Source: Deltaproteobacteria bacterium
Lineage (GTDB): Bacteria; Desulfobacterota; Desulfarculia; Adiutricales; Adiutricaceae
DNA length: 46,906 nucleotides
NCBI GenBank assembly: GCA_031273455.1
Contig: JAISRZ010000065.1
Coordinates: 1 to 46,906, forward strand
Reading direction: 5' to 3'
In this document: positions 44,481 to 46,906 of the stretch, piece after piece
Layout of the letters: each line of letters opens with the position of its first letter
Numbering within the stretch: the stretch's first letter is position 1
The notes under the pieces: generated by a model
Told to the model about the DNA's origin: nothing
Database searches by the model: none
What the model saw: the letters and a program-made list of their open reading frames with translations, nothing else
Translations under genes and position numbers: made by a program

Positions 44481-46906
44481 CTAACTGTTAAGTTTTTTAG
44501 CTAGAAAAATCTTAGGATTAACTTTGTAGCGAGTCGGGACTTTAGATGTGGGCTTCCCTAAGTCGTCAATCGGGACAAGGTAGCCTTTTTGAACTAAGGT
44601 TGTCGCGGCTAAAAGGGCCTTTGGGGTTGCCTCTATTAAGGTTTGGCCTCTTTTTTCTGAACGGAAAAGATATTTGATAGCGGTTAAGGTTATGGATTCT
44701 AACTCTTTCTTTAAGATATGCGCCAATAGTTTTTCGGCTGGTTTAATTTCCTCGCTCTCTCCCATAAAATAATACTTGGCGACTTCGTAGTTATAACGGG
44801 CCACTTCTTCCCCTGCTTTTAGACAAGCCTTGGGTATGGTTGAGCGTGGCAAGTCTTCGATCCGCTCTATCTCATAGGAATGAATTTGGAAAGCGACTTT
44901 AAGGCTTATCTCAATTATTCGTGAAGCTATTGAAATAAGGATTGGGTTTTCTGTTTTAGACGCGTGGGCCTTAATGATATCAGAAAATCTTCCTGTCTCT
45001 TTTAGTCCGCTTGTCTCTTCATCGGCGTAAATCGGATATTCCTTGTTTTTATAGTAAGGGAAAAAAGGGGGCTTCGTAGTGGCGTATCTCTCGTAAAAGG
45101 CTTCATCGGGGCTTAAAGCCTTGTCTCCATTCGCTATAGGGACTTTAAAAAGCTCTTTTAACCGCCTGTGAACATCTGTTTTGGTCCGGCGGTCTATTAT
45201 GGTAATGTTAAAATTTCCGTCTTGGTCTAAAGTTGACGGAAGCGGAAAAGGCGGGACTAAGAAAAGAAGAGTCCTGGCTATTAATCCTCCATGTTGAAGC
45301 TTAGGACTCGTTATAACACTTTCAAAGTTTACGGGTTGGGTATAGGCGGTTAAGGAAAAGTCCGCCATAGGCATAAAATAATTTCCTGTCCCAATTCTTA
45401 ACGAGTCAATAGGGCCTCCATTAAAAGGGCCTAAAAGCATAAAATCGTCAACCGTACCGCTATATAATCCTAACATTATCTCAATTATACGTCCTTCATC
45501 AGCAATTGACGCTAAACATTGGTTCTTTTGTAGTGACCATGTCTTACCTAACGCCTCCATAGTCGCGTTGGTAACGTTAAGAACCGGCGCTTCAGTCGGG
45601 GCCAAAGCGTTTATTTCCGCCTGAATCGTCTCTCGCTTCTTGGCCAGAAGCTCGCCTTTAGTGGGTATTTGTTTTGGGGGCTCGTGATCCGGTTCCTCAA
45701 TAGTGGATTCTGGCAAGTCTTCGCTGGCCTCTTCCGTCTCTAACTCTTCCGGTTCCGCTTCTTCCGCCTCTAACGCCTCCGCCTCTTCCTTTAATTCGCG
45801 GCTAATAGACGCCTTAAAATTATCGTCTATTAGCTTATCAAGTTGTTTAAGTTCCTTCTTTTTCATCTCAAGCTGGTTATGGTTCTTTTCGTTTTTAGTG
45901 TCGTTAGCGTGTCTAAGTTCCTCCTCGATCTTACTCATAACTTGAGTGAAAAACTTTAAAACTCCAGTTTTTCTAGTCCCGCTGGCCGCTATACAAATAC
46001 TGTAAATTTGAGGGTGAAAAGTTTCTTCTGTAAAGCGAAAAGGCTCTCCCTGTTTGTCGAGTATAGTAGGGATAATGATATATATCCCTAGGTTAGCTCT
46101 GGAAAGCATACCTAAAAAAGATGGAATTATCATCTCGATTGGGACTTGTAGCGCCTGGGCTATGCTGTCGATATGGTCACGAATCTTAAGAGGAAACTTA
46201 GTTAAATCTAGTCTAGGGACTGGTAACGCTAGTAAGGGCTCTGGTTCTGACCAAACTATCCCGCTATTGTCAGTTAACGGATTATGTTTAACAAACTTAT
46301 GAGCGCTCTCAACAGTCTTATTGACTTCTTTCCAAAGCTCAGCGCGTGTAAATGGGGGGGCAAAATAATAGCCGTTATTATCCCAAAAATGGTTAAAAAT
46401 ATCGTCTTTAGTATACTCAAAACCTTGTGAATTTGCCTTATTTTGAATCTTTCTAACCATATCTAAAAGCTCTTCGTTCCGTTTTCCTTCCGGTATAGGG
46501 AACTCGCGATCTTTTAAAAGCTCAATAGGGACTGGGGCGGTGGGGGCCTGGGCCGTCTTTACTTGGGCCGTCTTTACTTGCCGTTCGGTCTTCTTGTTGG
46601 TCTTAAACGGCTCTATAGCCTTAAAGAAGTCATTAAGCGCGAACTTAGTCTGGTTCTCTAACCACGCAAAATTGATAACGCCTGGGGCCTCTTGGCCGTT
46701 ATAAACGTGGTAACGGCTTAAGGCGCTCTTCATAGCTAGATAAAAATCGGTATAGTTATTTGGCTCGCTCAAAGTCTTTTCTATGTCTTTCGGTATAGTA
46801 TAACTTGGGGCTATAACTATGTGGCCTTGGGAAAAAACCTCAATTTCATGTCCATTAATATTAACTTTAGATTTGTTAGGAAAAACTGTCCCTTCGGGGG
46901 CCTCAT
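44481..46906 (-). CDS. primase-polymerase / PriCT / DUF3987 replication protein, 5' end outside window
   Basis: The frame stays open to the right edge, 808 codons visible, so a TTG at 46772 is not the true start. The first visible residues, VNINGHEIEVFSQGHIVIAP followed by SYTIP, fit the end of a bifunctional primase-polymerase domain (the GGYVVAPPS-like motif). Then a PriCT_1-like domain: FPIPEGKRNEELLDMVRKIQ ... FAPPFTRAELWKEVNKTVES. The rest is DUF3987, with a degenerate P-loop (IAASGTRKTGVLKFF), an acidic coiled coil and DEGRIIEIMLGLYSG. Later come FSLTAYTQPVNFESVI and GGLIARTLLFLVPP. Such proteins replicate plasmids, phages and integrative elements. Confidence 0.8.
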   Translation of the reverse strand, partial: EAPEGTVFPNKSKVNINGHEIEVFSQGHIVIAPSYTIPKDIEKTLSEPNNYTDFYLAMKSALSRYHVYNGQEAPGVINFAWLENQTKFALNDFFKAIEPFKTNKKTERQVKTAQVKTAQAPTAPVPIELLKDREFPIPEGKRNEELLDMVRKIQNKANSQGFEYTKDDIFNHFWDNNGYYFAPPFTRAELWKEVNKTVESAHKFVKHNPLTDNSGIVWSEPEPLLALPVPRLDLTKFPLKIRDHIDSIAQALQVPIEMIIPSFLGMLSRANLGIYIIIPTILDKQGEPFRFTEETFHPQIYSICIAASGTRKTGVLKFFTQVMSKIEEELRHANDTKNEKNHNQLEMKKKELKQLDKLIDDNFKASISRELKEEAEALEAEEAEPEELETEEASEDLPESTIEEPDHEPPKQIPTKGELLAKKRETIQAEINALAPTEAPVLNVTNATMEALGKTWSLQKNQCLASIADEGRIIEIMLGLYSGTVDDFMLLGPFNGGPIDSLRIGTGNYFMPMADFSLTAYTQPVNFESVITSPKLQHGGLIARTLLFLVPPFPLPSTLDQDGNFNITIIDRRTKTDVHRRLKELFKVPIANGDKALSPDEAFYERYATTKPPFFPYYKNKEYPIYADEETSGLKETGRFSDIIKAHASKTENPILISIASRIIEISLKVAFQIHSYEIERIEDLPRSTIPKACLKAGEEVARYNYEVAKYYFMGESEEIKPAEKLLAHILKKELESITLTAIKYLFRSEKRGQTLIEATPKALLAATTLVQKGYLVPIDDLGKPTSKVPTRYKVNPKIFLAKKLNS

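Noticed and set aside
46770-46772. TTG as start of the DUF3987 protein
   Set aside because: The frame continues upstream to the window edge with prim-pol-like residues and there is no ribosome binding site before the TTG.

Overview
The window looks like a chromosomal stretch of an anaerobic Gram-negative diazotroph, most likely a deltaproteobacterium (Desulfobacterota). The grounds are an outer-membrane porin, an autotransporter, a two-partner-secretion POTRA protein, TatA, RpoZ, HU and Lon, next to a compact nif operon with NifI1/NifI2 and an NifN-B fusion. A gut- or protist-associated host such as the Adiutrix lineage is possible, but this is inference. Large AT-rich spacers, a pseudo-tRNA, a transposase remnant and a stop-interrupted frame suggest an eroding genome.

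Regions: (1) 1-7292 is gene-poor. It holds a partial AAA-ATPase-like gene, a porin, a diverged 0.3-kb direct repeat, a transposase tail, a pentapeptide protein, the initiator tRNA with its promoter, and a decayed tRNA copy. (2) 7293-11435, minus strand, is housekeeping: a CgeB-like glycosyltransferase, cobyric acid synthase, TatA, RpoZ and HU. (3) 12392-15789, plus strand, is lon plus a PflX-type radical SAM gene. (4) 16425-27539 is the nif operon nifH-I1-I2-D-K-E-(N-B)-V(omega)-V(alpha)-orf240, closed by a strong terminator. The gene order, the N-B fusion and the split homocitrate synthase are the Clostridium pasteurianum type. A ModC-like ATPase lies just beyond on the other strand. (5) 27664-34831 holds a POTRA-only protein, ModC, an autotransporter and an AT-rich Rpn-family nuclease gene. 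(6) 34832-39407 has no convincing gene. It is full of short imperfect palindromes arranged in arrays. (7) 39408-46906 looks like one end of a mobile replicon: an excisionase-like HTH protein, four tandem small paralogues with a BRO-N-like core under a consensus promoter, an envelope-targeted protein, a candidate 65-nt RNA, more palindromes, an iteron-like cluster with an AT-rich tract, and a large primase-polymerase/DUF3987 gene running off the right edge.

How the genes work together: NifHDK form the nitrogenase, NifE, NifN-B and the two-part NifV make its cofactor, and NifI1/I2 should switch it off in ammonium. ModC would energise molybdate uptake. The most unusual non-coding signal is the set of hairpin arrays (36260-38010 and 42693-42965), in which flanks, loop or bulge are kept but the stem sequences differ and still pair. 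They flank or lie inside the mobile-element region.
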